Source: Pseudoxanthomonas taiwanensis (lineage in GTDB: Bacteria; Pseudomonadota; Gammaproteobacteria; Xanthomonadales; Xanthomonadaceae). Taken from it: a stretch of DNA of 39,985 nucleotides. The notes beneath the pieces are model-generated. The model searched no databases. It saw only the letters and a program-made list of their open reading frames with translations, and was not told the origin of the DNA. Positions 6,578 to 18,662 of this stretch are shown here, in pieces; the first letter of the stretch is position 1, and each line of letters begins with the position of its first letter. Made by a program: the position numbers and the translations under genes. The DNA lies in the NCBI RefSeq assembly GCF_010093135.1, contig NZ_PDWK01000027.1, positions 1 to 39,985 of the forward strand, written 5' to 3'.

Positions 6578-7933
6578 ATGCGCGTCGCGATCTTCGGCAC
6601 CGGCTACGTCGGCCTGGTCACCGGCACCTGCCTGGCCGAGGTCGGCCACGAGGTGGTGTGCGTGGACGTGGACGAGGCCAAGATCCGCGGCCTGGAGCAG
6701 GGCGTCGTTCCGATCTACGAACCCGGGCTGGAGCCGATGGTGCAGGCCAACCACGCCGCCGGCCGGCTGCGTTTCACCACCGACGCGGCCCGGGCGGTCG
6801 CCCACGGCGAGGTGCTTTTCATCGCCGTGGGCACGCCGCCGGACGAGGACGGCAGCGCCGACCTGCAGTACGTGCTGGCGGTGGCGCGCACCATCGGTCG
6901 CCACATCGAGCGGCCGGTGGTGGTGGTGGACAAGTCCACCGTCCCGGTCGGCACCGCCGACCGGGTGCGCGAGGTGATCGCCGCGGAGCTGGCCGCGCGC
7001 GGTGTGGAGATGCCGTTCGACGTGGTCTCCAACCCGGAGTTCCTGAAGGAGGGCGACGCGGTCAACGACTGCATGCGCCCGGACCGCATCGTCATCGGCG
7101 CCGACAACCCGGAGGCGGCGGCGCGCCTGCGCCGCCTGTACGCGCCGTTCAGCCGCAACCACGACCGCTTCGTGTTCATGGACGTGCGCTCGGCCGAGCT
7201 GACCAAGTACGCGGCCAACGCCATGCTGGCGACCAAGATCAGCTTCATGAACGAGATCGCCAACATCGCCGAGCGCGTGGGCGCGGACGTGGAGATGGTG
7301 CGCAAGGGCATCGGCTCGGATCCGCGCATCGGCTGGCATTTCATCTACGCCGGCGCCGGCTACGGCGGCTCGTGCTTCCCCAAGGACGTGCAGGCGCTGG
7401 CCCGCACCGCCCGGCAGCACGGCTACGTGCCGCAGCTGCTGGAGGCGGTGGAGGCGGTCAACGACCGCCAGAAGGGCCACCTGTTCGAGCTGATCCAGCG
7501 CCACTACGACCGTGGCGAGGACGAGGGCGTGCGTGGCAAGGTGTTCGCGGTGTGGGGCCTGGCCTTCAAGCCCGACACCGACGATATGCGCGAGGCCTCC
7601 AGCCGCCGCCTGCTGGCGCAGCTGTGGGAGGCCGGCGCGCGCGTGCGCGCCTACGACCCGGAAGCGATGGACGAGGCCATGCGCATCTTCGGCCAGCGCC
7701 CGGACCTGGAGCTGTGCCCGTCGGCCCAGGCGGCGCTGGAGGGCGCCGACGCGCTGGTGATCGTCACCGAGTGGAAGGAGTTCCGCAGTCCGGACTTCGC
7801 CCGGCTGCAGGCAGCCCTCGGCGACGCGGTGGTGTTCGACGGGCGCAACCTGTACGACCCGCAGGAGGTCGAGGCCGCCGGCCTGGCCTACTACGGCATC
7901 GGCCGCGGCCGCTCGGTACGCATCCCTTCGTGA
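6578..7933 (+). CDS. ugd: UDP-glucose 6-dehydrogenase
   Basis: A 451-residue NAD-dependent enzyme oxidising UDP-glucose twice to UDP-glucuronate, a precursor for surface polysaccharides and lipid A modification. The N-terminal Rossmann motif [10 protein letters not shown] is at residues 7-16; [14 protein letters not shown] and [17 protein letters not shown] form the substrate and helical regions; the catalytic cysteine is Cys266 in YGGSCFPKD; the C-terminal UDP-binding domain has [14 protein letters not shown]. Length and all motifs fit the family. A GGAGG ribosome site precedes the ATG. It sits 21 bp after the isomerase gene, outside any recognisable polysaccharide cluster. Confidence 0.96.
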   Translation: MRVAIFGTGYVGLVTGTCLAEVGHEVVCVDVDEAKIRGLEQGVVPIYEPGLEPMVQANHAAGRLRFTTDAARAVAHGEVLFIAVGTPPDEDGSADLQYVLAVARTIGRHIERPVVVVDKSTVPVGTADRVREVIAAELAARGVEMPFDVVSNPEFLKEGDAVNDCMRPDRIVIGADNPEAAARLRRLYAPFSRNHDRFVFMDVRSAELTKYAANAMLATKISFMNEIANIAERVGADVEMVRKGIGSDPRIGWHFIYAGAGYGGSCFPKDVQALARTARQHGYVPQLLEAVEAVNDRQKGHLFELIQRHYDRGEDEGVRGKVFAVWGLAFKPDTDDMREASSRRLLAQLWEAGARVRAYDPEAMDEAMRIFGQRPDLELCPSAQAALEGADALVIVTEWKEFRSPDFARLQAALGDAVVFDGRNLYDPQEVEAAGLAYYGIGRGRSVRIPS

Positions 7934-7943
7934 GGTGACGGCT

Positions 7944-8174
7944 ATGGTGGCAGGCATGGACGAGGACGCCCTGGAACAGCGTCTGGTGGAGCTGGAAACG
8001 CGCCTGGCCTTCCAGGAACAGGCCCTGGCCGAGCTGAGCCAGGCCCTGGCCGAGATGCGCCTGGAGCGCGCCCGCACGGACGAACTGCTGCACGCGGTGC
8101 TGGCCGACCTGCGCGGCCTGCGCGGCGCGCTGTACGCCGACCCGGCCAGCGAGCCGCCGCCCCCGCATTACTGA
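7944..8174 (+). CDS. slyX: SlyX family protein
   Basis: A small (76-residue) acidic coiled-coil protein. Heptad-like LEQRLVELETRLAFQEQALAELSQALAE covers most of the length, and it ends in the family-typical proline-rich PPPPHY tail. SlyX was found next to slyD in enterobacteria; its function is unknown. The ATG at 7944 follows a GAGGTG site overlapping the ugd stop region; an ATG at 7956 would give a 72-residue version closer to the usual family length and cannot be excluded. It begins 10 bp after ugd and is probably in the same transcript. Confidence 0.85.
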   Translation: MVAGMDEDALEQRLVELETRLAFQEQALAELSQALAEMRLERARTDELLHAVLADLRGLRGALYADPASEPPPPHY

Positions 8175-8182
8175 GGATTCCA

Positions 8183-8204
8183 CGCGGCCCGCCGCCGGGC
8201 CGCG
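8183..8204 (+). terminator. GC-rich hairpin after slyX
   Basis: A perfect 9-bp stem (CGCGGCCCG with CGGGCCGCG) and 4-nt loop lie 8 bp after the slyX stop, but only a short CTTTCC follows instead of a T-run. It could be a weak terminator or a transcript-stabilising hairpin. Confidence 0.35.
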
Positions 8205-8252
8205 CCGCTTTCCGTTCCACGCGCCGTTGCCGGCGCCAACCCGCACGACACG

Positions 8253-8864
8253 ATGACCGAAAGCCTTCGCGACCAGTTGCTCAGTCTCGGTTTCAAGCCC
8301 GCGCCCCGGCCCGAACGCAGGCCCGGTGGGCCCAGGGGGCAGGGCCGCAAGGGCGGTCCGGACGCGGGCAAGGGCGCGCGCAAGGGGCAGGGCGCCCAGG
8401 GCGCCGGCCCGCAGGGCCAGCGCACGCCCGCCGAGGAGGCCGAGATCGACCTGGGCAAGGCCTGGGCGCTGCGCGCCGAGGCGGAGAAGCGCGAGCGCCT
8501 GGAGGCCGAGCGCCGCAAGCAGGAGGAGGCGCGCCAGCGCCGCGAGGCCCGGGCCAGGCTCGAGGCGCTGCTGGAGGGCAAGGCGCTCAACCACCCGGAG
8601 GCCGAGATCGCCCGCCACTTCGAGTACGGCGGCAAGATCAAGCGCGTCTACGTCACCCCCGAGCAGCTGAAGGCGCTCAACGCCGGCCAGCTGGGCGTGG
8701 TCCAGCTCAACGGCCGCTACCTGCTGGTGGACGCCGGGGTGCTGGCCCAGGCCGAGGCCATCTTCCCGGCGGCCATCGCCCTGAAGGTGGACCCGGACGC
8801 GCCGGCCGAGGACGACCCCTGCGCCGACCCGCGCTACCAGGTGCCCGACGACCTGGTCTGGTGA
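8253..8864 (+). CDS. DUF2058 family protein (YaiL-like)
   Basis: A 203-residue protein of a widespread proteobacterial family of unknown function. The conserved N-terminal start SLRDQLLSLGFK is present. A long basic, glycine/arginine/lysine-rich linker (about 20-55) and a charged helical segment (about 65-110, many E/R/K) follow, which could contact nucleic acid or ribosomes. The C-terminal globular part contains HFEYGGKIKRVYVTPEQ and LNGRYLLVD, the family signature, and ends PDDLVW. The start is set by the conserved N-terminus despite a poor ribosome site. It may have its own promoter after the slyX hairpin. Confidence 0.88.
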   Translation: MTESLRDQLLSLGFKPAPRPERRPGGPRGQGRKGGPDAGKGARKGQGAQGAGPQGQRTPAEEAEIDLGKAWALRAEAEKRERLEAERRKQEEARQRREARARLEALLEGKALNHPEAEIARHFEYGGKIKRVYVTPEQLKALNAGQLGVVQLNGRYLLVDAGVLAQAEAIFPAAIALKVDPDAPAEDDPCADPRYQVPDDLVW

Positions 8865-8917
8865 GGGCGCGCGGCCGCTTGCCCCCGCGCCGCCGGCGCG
8901 GCTAGCCTGCCCGGACC

Positions 8918-9643
8918 ATGGACACGCCGATCCGACTCCTCATCCACGGTGCCTCTGGCCGCATGGGCCAGGCCCTGCTGCGCCTGGCCGCGGCCGAGCC
9001 GGCGCGCTGGCGGGTGGTGGCCGCGGTGACCGGCCGCGCCCCCGCGCAGCGGGTGGTGGACGGCGTGCCGTTCTTCGCCGCCGCCGAGCTGGGCGGCGTG
9101 CCCGCGTTCGACGCGGCCGTGGATTTCAGTCAGCCGGACGGGCTGGAGCCGCTGCTGGCCCTGTGCCGCGCCCGCCGCGCGCTGCTGGTGTCCGGCACCA
9201 CCGGCCTGGCGCCGGCCCAGCACGGGGCCATCGCCGCCGCCGCCACGGAGATCCCAGTGCTCTGGGCCTCCAACTTCAGCGTCGGCGTGGCGGTGCTGGC
9301 CGAGCTGGTGGAGCGGGCCGCGCGCGCGCTGCCGGGCTGGGACTGCGACATCGTCGAGGCCCACCACGTGCACAAGAAGGACGCGCCCTCGGGCACGGCG
9401 CTGAGCCTGGGCGCGGCGGCGGAGGCCGGCGGCGCCCGGCCGCGCTACGCCAGCCTGCGTGCCGGCGACATCGTCGGCGAGCACCTGGTGCAGCTGGCCG
9501 GGCAGGGCGAGCGCCTGGAGCTGGTGCACCGCGCCACCGACCGCGACATCTTCGCCCGTGGCGCGCTGGACGCGGCCGCGCGCCTGGCCGGCCGCCCGCC
9601 CGGGCTGTACACGATGCGCGGCCTGCTGTTCGGTGAAGGCTGA
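8918..9643 (+). CDS. dapB: 4-hydroxy-tetrahydrodipicolinate reductase
   Basis: Second committed step of lysine/diaminopimelate synthesis: NAD(P)H reduction of hydroxy-tetrahydrodipicolinate. The 241-residue product is a little shorter than E. coli DapB (about 273). It has the nucleotide-binding GASGRMG (10-16), the conserved SGTTGL, the ASNFSVGVAVL segment and the substrate motif HHVHKKDAPSGTA carrying the catalytic histidine and lysine. The C-terminal half ends GLYTMRGLLFG as usual. dapB next to carAB is common in gammaproteobacteria. A separate promoter for carA lies just downstream of its stop. Confidence 0.96.
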   Translation: MDTPIRLLIHGASGRMGQALLRLAAAEPARWRVVAAVTGRAPAQRVVDGVPFFAAAELGGVPAFDAAVDFSQPDGLEPLLALCRARRALLVSGTTGLAPAQHGAIAAAATEIPVLWASNFSVGVAVLAELVERAARALPGWDCDIVEAHHVHKKDAPSGTALSLGAAAEAGGARPRYASLRAGDIVGEHLVQLAGQGERLELVHRATDRDIFARGALDAAARLAGRPPGLYTMRGLLFGEG

Positions 9644-9670
9644 AACCATCACCCGCGTGCCGCCGCGGCG

Positions 9671-9699
9671 TTCCCTTTTCACGCCGCCGCCAGTACAAT
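9671..9699 (+). promoter_or_regulatory. candidate carAB promoter
   Basis: The -10 TACAAT (9694-9699) differs from consensus at one base, 17 bp downstream of a weak -35 TTCCCT (9671-9676). The transcript would start near 9706, giving a leader of about 110 nt that contains a terminator-like hairpin before the carA GTG. Confidence 0.55.
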
Positions 9700-9724
9700 T
9701 CCGACTCGCCTGTTGACTCAAACC

Positions 9725-9757
9725 CGGACCGGAGAGACGCCGAGTCCGCGGTTTTTT
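9725..9757 (+). terminator. terminator-like hairpin in the carA leader, possible attenuator
   Basis: CGGACCGG (9725-9732) pairs with CCG-A-GTCCG (9740-9748, one bulged A); CC at 9723-9724 can extend the stem to GG at 9750-9751. Six T residues (9752-9757) follow. This is the shape of an intrinsic terminator, but it lies between the promoter and the carA start rather than after a gene, as expected for attenuation control. It could instead terminate read-through from dapB. Confidence 0.5.
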
Positions 9758-9815
9758 GCAGCCCGGCTCCGGCCGGCGGCGGCAAGCAGGGCTCCCCCAT
9801 CTCAAGGCGAACGAC

Positions 9816-10946
9816 GTGACCCAACCCGCAATCCTCGTCCTCGAAGACGGCACCGTGTTCGAGGGCGAATCCGTAGGCGCCAGCGGCCTGTCGGTCGGCG
9901 AAGTGGTGTTCAACACCGCCATGACCGGCTACCAGGAGATCCTCACCGACCCCTCGTATGCCCGCCAGCTGGTCACGCTGACCTATCCGCACATCGGCAA
10001 CACCGGCTGCAACGACCAGGACGACGAGGCCAACCGGGTGTGGGCCGCCGGCCTGATCGTGCGCGACGTGCCGCGCCGGCCGAGCAACTGGCGCAGCCAG
10101 GCCCGCCTGCAGGACTGGCTGGCCCAGCGCGGCGTGGTGGCCATCGCCGGCATCGACACCCGCAAGCTGACCCGCCTCCTGCGCGAGCGCGGCGCCCAGA
10201 ACGGCGCGCTGCTGGCCGCCGCTCCCGGCGAAATGCCGGACGTGGACAAGGCGCTGGAGGCCGCGCGCAAGTTCCCGGGGCTGAAGGGCATGGACCTAGC
10301 CAAGGTGGTCAGCACCAGCGGGCGCTACACCTGGACCGAGGGCCAGCTGGACCTGGACCGCAACGCCTTCGTCCAGGCGGAGAGGAAGTTCCGGGTGGTG
10401 GCCTACGACTTCGGCGTGAAGACCAACATCCTGCGCATGCTGGCCGAGCGTGGCTGCGAGGTGACGGTGGTGCCGGCGCAGACCCCGGCGGCCGAAGTGC
10501 TGGCCATGCGGCCGGACGGCGTGTTCCTGTCCAACGGCCCGGGCGACCCGGAGCCGTGCGACTACGCCATCGCCGCCATCCGCGAGTTCATCGCCCGCAA
10601 GGTGCCGCTGTTCGGCATCTGCCTGGGCCACCAGCTGCTGGCGCTGGCCGCCGGCGCGCGCACCGTCAAGATGGGCCACGGCCACCACGGCGCCAACCAC
10701 CCGGTGATCGACCTGGCCAGCGGCCGGGTGATGATCACCTCGCAGAACCACGGCTTCGCGGTGGACGAGTCCACCCTGCCGGCCAACGTGCGCGTCACCC
10801 ACCGCTCGCTGTTCGACGGCACCAACCAGGGCATCGAGCTGACCGACGCGCCGGCGTTCTCGTTCCAGGGACATCCGGAGGCATCCCCGGGCCCGCACGA
10901 CGTGGCGCCGCTGTTCGACCGCTTCGTCGCCTCCATGGCCGCCTGA
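9816..10946 (+). CDS. carA: carbamoyl-phosphate synthase small (glutaminase) subunit
   Basis: The class I glutamine amidotransferase subunit that hydrolyses glutamine and passes ammonia to CarB for carbamoyl phosphate, feeding arginine and pyrimidine synthesis. 376 residues. The triad is Cys269 (FGICLGHQ), His353 and Glu355 (GHPEASPGP), the same numbers as E. coli CarA, which supports the GTG start at 9816; the frame is open further upstream but that DNA is leader. The N-terminal domain begins with the characteristic [24 protein letters not shown] serves as a modest ribosome site. carB follows after a 90-bp spacer without a terminator. Confidence 0.97.
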   Translation: MTQPAILVLEDGTVFEGESVGASGLSVGEVVFNTAMTGYQEILTDPSYARQLVTLTYPHIGNTGCNDQDDEANRVWAAGLIVRDVPRRPSNWRSQARLQDWLAQRGVVAIAGIDTRKLTRLLRERGAQNGALLAAAPGEMPDVDKALEAARKFPGLKGMDLAKVVSTSGRYTWTEGQLDLDRNAFVQAERKFRVVAYDFGVKTNILRMLAERGCEVTVVPAQTPAAEVLAMRPDGVFLSNGPGDPEPCDYAIAAIREFIARKVPLFGICLGHQLLALAAGARTVKMGHGHHGANHPVIDLASGRVMITSQNHGFAVDESTLPANVRVTHRSLFDGTNQGIELTDAPAFSFQGHPEASPGPHDVAPLFDRFVASMAA

Positions 10947-11036
10947 GGCGGCCGCCGGAGTCCAGACACACCGGTCCGGCGCCGCCCAGGCCCGGACCGC
11001 GGCGCCCACGGCGCCAGGAACCAAGCAGGGAACCAG

Positions 11037-14275
<3,239 letters not shown>

Positions 14276-14279
<4 letters not shown>

Positions 14280-14752
14280 GAGCCCCCATGACGCTGAAAG
14301 GCGCCCAGCGCCTGCGTGAGGAGCTGGAATACCTCAAGTCCGTCAAGCGGCCGGAGATCATCGCCGCCATCGCCGAGGCCCGCGCCCACGGCGACCTGCG
14401 CGAGAACGCCGAGTACCACGCCGCGCGCGAGCAGCAGGGCTTCATCGAGGGCCGCATCAAGCAGCTGGAGAGCGAGCTTTCGCACGCCGACATCATCGAC
14501 GTGAGCAAGCTCAACGCCGGCAGCCGGGTGGTGTTCGGCGCCACCGTGACCCTGGCCGACGTGGAGACCGACGAGGAGGTGCGCTACCAGATCGTCGGCG
14601 ACCTGGAGGCCGACATCAAACAGGGCCTGATCGCCATTTCCTCGCCGGTGGCCCGCGCGCTGATCGGCAAGGAGGAGGGTGACACCGTGGTGATCGAGGC
14701 GCCCGGCGGCAAGCGCGAGTACGAGATCGCGGGCGTGGCCTACATCGGCTGA
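14276..14752 (+). CDS. greA: transcription elongation factor GreA
   Basis: Stimulates the RNA-cleavage activity of stalled RNA polymerase. The N-terminal coiled coil includes the acidic tip [16 protein letters not shown], whose Asp and Glu reach the active site; the C-terminal domain has [26 protein letters not shown]. The GTG at 14276 gives 158 residues, the length of E. coli GreA, with [13 protein letters not shown] aligning to the known N-terminus; an ATG at 14288 is the alternative. The GTG overlaps the carB TGA (GTGA) and is preceded by AAGGAG within carB, so greA is translationally coupled to carB. Confidence 0.95.
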
Positions 14753-14755
14753 GCC

Positions 14756-15694
14756 ATGGCCTCCATCACGCTGCTGCTGCCGGAGCGGTCGCGCCTGCCG
14801 GGCGCGCTCCCGGCGGCAGCCGCGCGCGCCCTGGGCCGCGCCGACCGCGAGCAGGGGCAGGCGGGCAGCGACGCGCAGCTGCGCCGCCACTTCCTCCTGC
14901 CCGAGCAGTGGTCGGCGGCGGCGCTGACCCGCCAGCTGGACTGCGGCGACGCCGCCGGCGCCCTGTGGCTGCGCGCCGACCCGGCGCACGTGGCCCCGGA
15001 CATCAACGGCGCACGCCTGCTGGGCTGGGGCGAGGGCCTGGGCGTGGACCAGGCCGACACCGACGCGCTGCTGCCCACCCTGCGTCCGCTGTTCGGCGAC
15101 GCCGGCCTGCAACTGGACGCGCCGCATCCGGCGCGCTGGTACCTGCGCCTGCCGCATGGCATCCGCCTGCCGGAGTTCACCGCGCCGGAGGAGGCCGCCG
15201 GCGAGGACCTGTTCGCCGTGCTGCCGCAGGGCAGCTCGGACGAAGCGCGGCGCTGGCGTGCCCTGATCACCGAGGTGCAGGTGCTGCTGCACCACCATCC
15301 CTGGAACCGCGAGCGCGCCGCGCAGGGCCGGCCGGCGATCAACGCGCTGTGGTTCTGGGGCGGCGGCACCGTGCCGGAGCAGGTGCGCGGCCCGTACATG
15401 AACGTGCGCAGCCGCGACCCGCTGCTGCAGGCGCTGGCCCGTGCCGCCGGCGCCTCCATCGCCACGCCCGCCGATCCCGGTACGGGGGTGGTCGGCGACA
15501 GCCTGGTGGACCTGCGCCACCTGCGCACGCTGGAGGTGTTCGCCTTGCAGGCGCTGCCGCCGCTGCTGCGGTCCATGGCGCGGGGCGAATACGACGCGCT
15601 GCTGCTGGACTTCGAGGACGGCACGCGCTTCCGCCTGACCCGCGGGCAGCGCTGGCGCTGGTGGCGGCGGCCGCTGGCCGCACTGGCGGAATGA
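14756..15694 (+). CDS. rpfE: RpfE-like protein (phosphoglycerate mutase-like fold)
   Basis: A 312-residue cytoplasmic protein of the family called RpfE in Xanthomonas and often annotated as cofactor-independent phosphoglycerate mutase-like. The diagnostic INALWFWGGGTVPE lies near residues 194-207; VVGDSLVDLRHLRT near 243 and LLDFEDGTRFRLTRGQRWRWWRR at the C-terminus are also typical. It lacks clear mutase metal motifs, so catalysis is doubtful. It starts 3 bp after greA and is followed 19 bp later by recJ, the same greA-rpfE-recJ order seen beside the Xanthomonas rpf quorum-sensing cluster. A direct role in DSF signalling is not implied by the sequence. Confidence 0.8.
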   Translation: MASITLLLPERSRLPGALPAAAARALGRADREQGQAGSDAQLRRHFLLPEQWSAAALTRQLDCGDAAGALWLRADPAHVAPDINGARLLGWGEGLGVDQADTDALLPTLRPLFGDAGLQLDAPHPARWYLRLPHGIRLPEFTAPEEAAGEDLFAVLPQGSSDEARRWRALITEVQVLLHHHPWNRERAAQGRPAINALWFWGGGTVPEQVRGPYMNVRSRDPLLQALARAAGASIATPADPGTGVVGDSLVDLRHLRTLEVFALQALPPLLRSMARGEYDALLLDFEDGTRFRLTRGQRWRWWRRPLAALAE

Positions 15695-15713
15695 GCATGG
15701 CGCGGCCGGCCGC

Positions 15714-17438
15714 ATGACCCCGGCGATGCCCAGGATCCGGCGCCGCGACCCGGTGCCCTGCGGCGGCGGCTGGCCGGACACGGTGCCGCCGCTGCTGCGC
15801 CGCATCTACGCCGCGCGCGGCGCCAGTGCCTGGGAGCTGGCGCAGCCGCGCCTGGCCGCGCTGGCGCCGCCGGACACCCTCACCGGCATCGACGCGGCCG
15901 CCGCGCTGCTGGAGGCGGCCATCCTCGAAGACCGCCACATCGTGGTGGTGGGCGACTTCGACTGCGATGGCGCCACCGCCTGCGCGGTGGGCGTGCGCGG
16001 CCTGCGCATGCTCGGCGCCCGCCGCGTCTCGCACGCGGTGCCCAACCGCATGGTCCATGGCTACGGCCTGTCGCCGGCGCTGGTCGAGGAGCTGGCGGCG
16101 CTGCGCCCGGAGCTGCTGCTGACCGTGGACCACGGCATCGCCTGCCATGCCGGCGTGGCGGCGGCGCGTGCGCGCGGCTGGCAGGTGCTGGTCACCGACC
16201 ACCACCTGCCGGGGCAGCAGCTGCCGCCGGCCGACGCCATCGTCAATCCGAACCTGCCCGGCGACGCCTTCCCGAGCAAGGCGCTGGCCGGCGTGGGCGT
16301 GATCTTCTACGTGCTGCTGGCCCTGCGCCGGCGCATGCGCGAGGCCGGGCGCTTCCCCGGCGGCGTGCAGCCGGACCTGACCACCCTGCTGGACCTGGTG
16401 GCGGTGGGCACGGTGGCGGACCTGGTGCCGCTGGACACCAACAACCGCGCCCTGGTCGCCGCCGGCCTGCGCCAGCTGCGCGCCGGCCGCGGCTGCGCCG
16501 GACTGCGCGCGCTGATCGAAGTCTGCGGCCGCCAGCCGGCCTGCCTGACCGCCGCCGACATCGGTTTCGCCATCGGCCCGCGCCTGAACGCCGCCGGCCG
16601 CCTGGAGGACATGGCGCTGGGCATCGAATGCCTGCTGACCGACGACCCGGAGCGGGCGCGCGAGCTGGCCGCCATCCTCGACGGGATCAATGCCGAGCGC
16701 CGCGCGGTGCAGCAGGCCATGACCGACGACGCCGAGGCGGCGCTGGCGCGCGCGCGCCTGGACGCGGCGGCGCTGGCGCCGTGCCTGTTCGACCCGGACT
16801 GGCACCCGGGCGTGGTCGGCCTGGTCGCCTCGAAGATCAAGGAGCGGCTGTACCGGCCGGTGATCGCCTTCGCCCCGGCCGAACCGGGCGCGGCCGTGCT
16901 GCGCGGCTCGGCGCGTTCGATCCCCGGCTTCCACATCCGCGACGCGCTGGCGGCGGTGGACACCGCCCATCCGGGGCTGGTGCAGCGCTTCGGCGGCCAC
17001 GCCATGGCCGCCGGCCTGACCCTGGAGCTGGAGAAGCTGCCGGCCTTCGAGCAGGCCTGGCAGGCGCATGCCGCGCGCGTGCTGGACCGGGCCATGCTCC
17101 AGGCCGAGCTGCTCAGCGACGGCGAGCTGCTGCCGCAGGAACTGGACCGCTTCCACGCCGAGGCGCTGCGCGACGGCGGGCCGTGGGGGCAGGGCTTCCC
17201 CGAGCCGCTGTTCGACGGCCAGTTCGAGGTGCTGGACTGGCGCGTGGTCGGCGAGCGCCACCTGCGCCTGCGCCTGCGCCATCCCGGCGGGCGCGAGCCG
17301 CTGTCGGCGATCCGCTTCGGCGGCTGGCAGGGCCGGGAGCCGCCGCGGCGCCTGCACCTGGCCTACCGTCTGGTGCCGGACGACTACCGCGGCGCCCGGG
17401 CGGTGCAGCTGACCATCGAGCATTTCGAGCCGGCGTAG
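15714..17438 (+). CDS. recJ: single-stranded-DNA-specific exonuclease RecJ
   Basis: A 5'-3' single-strand exonuclease of the DHH superfamily, used in RecF-pathway recombination and mismatch repair. Motifs in order: DFDCDG (81-86), TVDHGIACHAG, VTDHHLPGQQLPPADAIVNPN carrying the DHH signature, LVAVGTVADLVPL, FAIGPRLNAAGR, and the DHHA1 glycine-rich GGHAMAAG near 426-433. The C-terminal OB-fold covers about 450-574. At 574 residues it fits E. coli RecJ (577). The start could also be the ATG at 15726. Last gene of the carA-carB-greA-rpfE-recJ run; its stop is 5 bp from the convergent acyltransferase remnant, with no visible terminator. Confidence 0.96.
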   Translation: MTPAMPRIRRRDPVPCGGGWPDTVPPLLRRIYAARGASAWELAQPRLAALAPPDTLTGIDAAAALLEAAILEDRHIVVVGDFDCDGATACAVGVRGLRMLGARRVSHAVPNRMVHGYGLSPALVEELAALRPELLLTVDHGIACHAGVAAARARGWQVLVTDHHLPGQQLPPADAIVNPNLPGDAFPSKALAGVGVIFYVLLALRRRMREAGRFPGGVQPDLTTLLDLVAVGTVADLVPLDTNNRALVAAGLRQLRAGRGCAGLRALIEVCGRQPACLTAADIGFAIGPRLNAAGRLEDMALGIECLLTDDPERARELAAILDGINAERRAVQQAMTDDAEAALARARLDAAALAPCLFDPDWHPGVVGLVASKIKERLYRPVIAFAPAEPGAAVLRGSARSIPGFHIRDALAAVDTAHPGLVQRFGGHAMAAGLTLELEKLPAFEQAWQAHAARVLDRAMLQAELLSDGELLPQELDRFHAEALRDGGPWGQGFPEPLFDGQFEVLDWRVVGERHLRLRLRHPGGREPLSAIRFGGWQGREPPRRLHLAYRLVPDDYRGARAVQLTIEHFEPA

Positions 17439-17443
17439 GTCCC

Positions 17444-18085
17444 TCAGCCGGCCGGTTCCGCCGCCCGTGTCCGCGCGCCGCGCGCGGCGGCCTCCCGCTT
17501 CAGGCCGAACAGCGGCCGCAGCAGGGGCACGCGGCGGACCAGCTCGTACCGGGCCAGGCACAGGGCGAAGGTGGCCAGCACCAGCAGCGGGCCTTCCGCC
17601 AGCGGCGGCAGGTCCAGCGGCTTGAGCCGGTGTGCCAGCACCACGATCACGGTCTGGTGCAGGATGTGGACCGGGAACACCGCCGCCGCCAGGTAGTGCA
17701 GCAGCGGCGAGTCGCCCGGGGCCAGGCGCCGGGCCAGGCCCGGCACCGCCACGATCGCGCACCACTGGTCCACGCCCCATGCCACGCGCATGGCCAGGCG
17801 CAGCCCGTCCGGCGGCTCGCCCCGGGCGAAGTGCGCCATGTACGCGGCCAGGCCCGCCCAGCTCGGCAGCCACAGCAGCAGCGCCGGCCGGCGCAGGCGC
17901 ACGGCCGCATCCCGGAAGCCGTCGCGGCGCGCCACCAGGAAGCCGAGCAGGAACACGCCGAAGTACTGCGCGTGGTCGTACCAGTCGTCCACCAGGGCAT
18001 GGGTCGAAGCGAAGCGGCCGACGAGCAGCCGCCGCGCCAGGCCCAGCGCCAGCCCCGGCCACAGCAGCAGGCCCAGCGTGACAGC
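17444..18085 (-). pseudogene. 5'-truncated acyltransferase-3/OpgC-like membrane protein
   Basis: The frame encodes about the last 210 residues of a multi-spanning acyltransferase (acyltransferase 3, resembling OpgC/glucan biosynthesis protein C): membrane stretches TLGLLLWPGLALGLARRL, QYFGVFLLGFLVAR, LLLWLPSWAGLAAYM and a final FPVHILHQTVIVVLAH, where PVHILHQ is the family's conserved histidine-bearing motif. Complete members have about 350-400 residues. Above about 18085 the frame stays open but no longer resembles a membrane protein and carries no suitable start. The nearest usable codon is an internal GTG at 17992. Most likely a remnant left by a deletion that also removed the start of the neighbouring LytTR-like gene. 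Confidence 0.6.
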
Positions 18086-18178
18086 GGCGACGCGCGCGTG
18101 GCCCTGGAGGACGGCAGCGTGCTGCCGTGCACCCGGCGCTACCGCCAGGCCCTGCGCGAGCGCATCGAGGGCCAGGGG
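18083..18178 (+). pseudogene. 3' remnant of a LytTR-type DNA-binding regulator
   Basis: On the plus strand a frame of almost exclusively G/C-ending codons encodes DARVALEDGSVLPC-TRRYRQAL-RERIEG, matching the typical end of a LytTR DNA-binding domain (hydrophobic-x-LxDG-x-x-LPxSRRYRxxLRxRL). There is no room upstream for the rest: within a few codons the DNA becomes the acyltransferase frame on the other strand. Read-through adds a non-family tail to a stop at 18226 inside the next gene. The LytTR assignment rests on about 28 residues recognised by eye. Confidence 0.4.
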
Positions 18179-18185
18179 AGCACGG

Positions 18186-18626
18186 CTACGGCAGTTCCGG
18201 CAGCAGCCCCACCCCCAGTCGGTTGAGTGCGTTGACCACCGCCACCGCCATGGTCAGGGTGGCGATGCCGGCATCGTCGAAGTGCGGCTTCAGCGCCTCG
18301 TAGTCCGCCTCGTCCGGCGCGCGCGAGGGCAGGGCGGTCAGCGCCTCGGCCCACGCCAGGGCGGCGCGTTCGCGCGCGTCGAACAGGTGGCCATGGCGCC
18401 AGCCGGGCAGGGTGTCCAGCTTGTGCGGATCCACGCCGGCGCGGCGCAGGGCGGCGCTGTGCAGGTCCATGCAGAAGGCGCAGCCGTTGATCTGGGACAC
18501 ACGCAGGAACACCAGGTCCACCAGGTCCGGTTCCAGCACCCCGGCATGCACGGCGGTGGCGGCGGCACGCAGTGCCTCCACGGCGGCGGGAACGTGGCGC
18601 GGGTATTCGACGCGGCGATAGCGCAT
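18186..18626 (-). CDS. carboxymuconolactone decarboxylase/AhpD-like protein
   Basis: A 146-residue all-helical protein of the AhpD/CMD family. The redox motif is Cys49-Ala-Phe-Cys52 with His56 (CAFCMDLH), as in alkylhydroperoxidase AhpD, so a peroxide- or disulfide-handling role is more likely than lactone decarboxylation. The ATG at 18626 has GGAG at suitable spacing; a TTG two codons upstream is less likely. It lies 36 bp downstream of the ECF41 sigma gene on the same strand. ECF41 sigma factors are characteristically linked to COE genes (CMD-type proteins, oxidoreductases, epimerases), so this is the probable regulon partner, transcribed from the ECF41 promoter. Confidence 0.9.
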   Translation of the reverse strand: MRYRRVEYPRHVPAAVEALRAAATAVHAGVLEPDLVDLVFLRVSQINGCAFCMDLHSAALRRAGVDPHKLDTLPGWRHGHLFDARERAALAWAEALTALPSRAPDEADYEALKPHFDDAGIATLTMAVAVVNALNRLGVGLLPELP

Positions 18627-18662
18627 GGGCAACGGGCTCCATGCCGGCCACCATGGCCGGCT

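Noticed and set aside
5474-8077. A minus-strand open frame of about 867 codons opposite the isomerase and ugd genes
   Set aside because: Same antisense effect; composition is low-complexity and it covers three well-supported plus-strand genes.
8885-8901. Hairpin CCGCGCC-GCC-GGCGCGG before dapB as a terminator
   Set aside because: Short stem, 3-nt loop and no T-run; such GC inverted repeats are frequent by chance in this composition.
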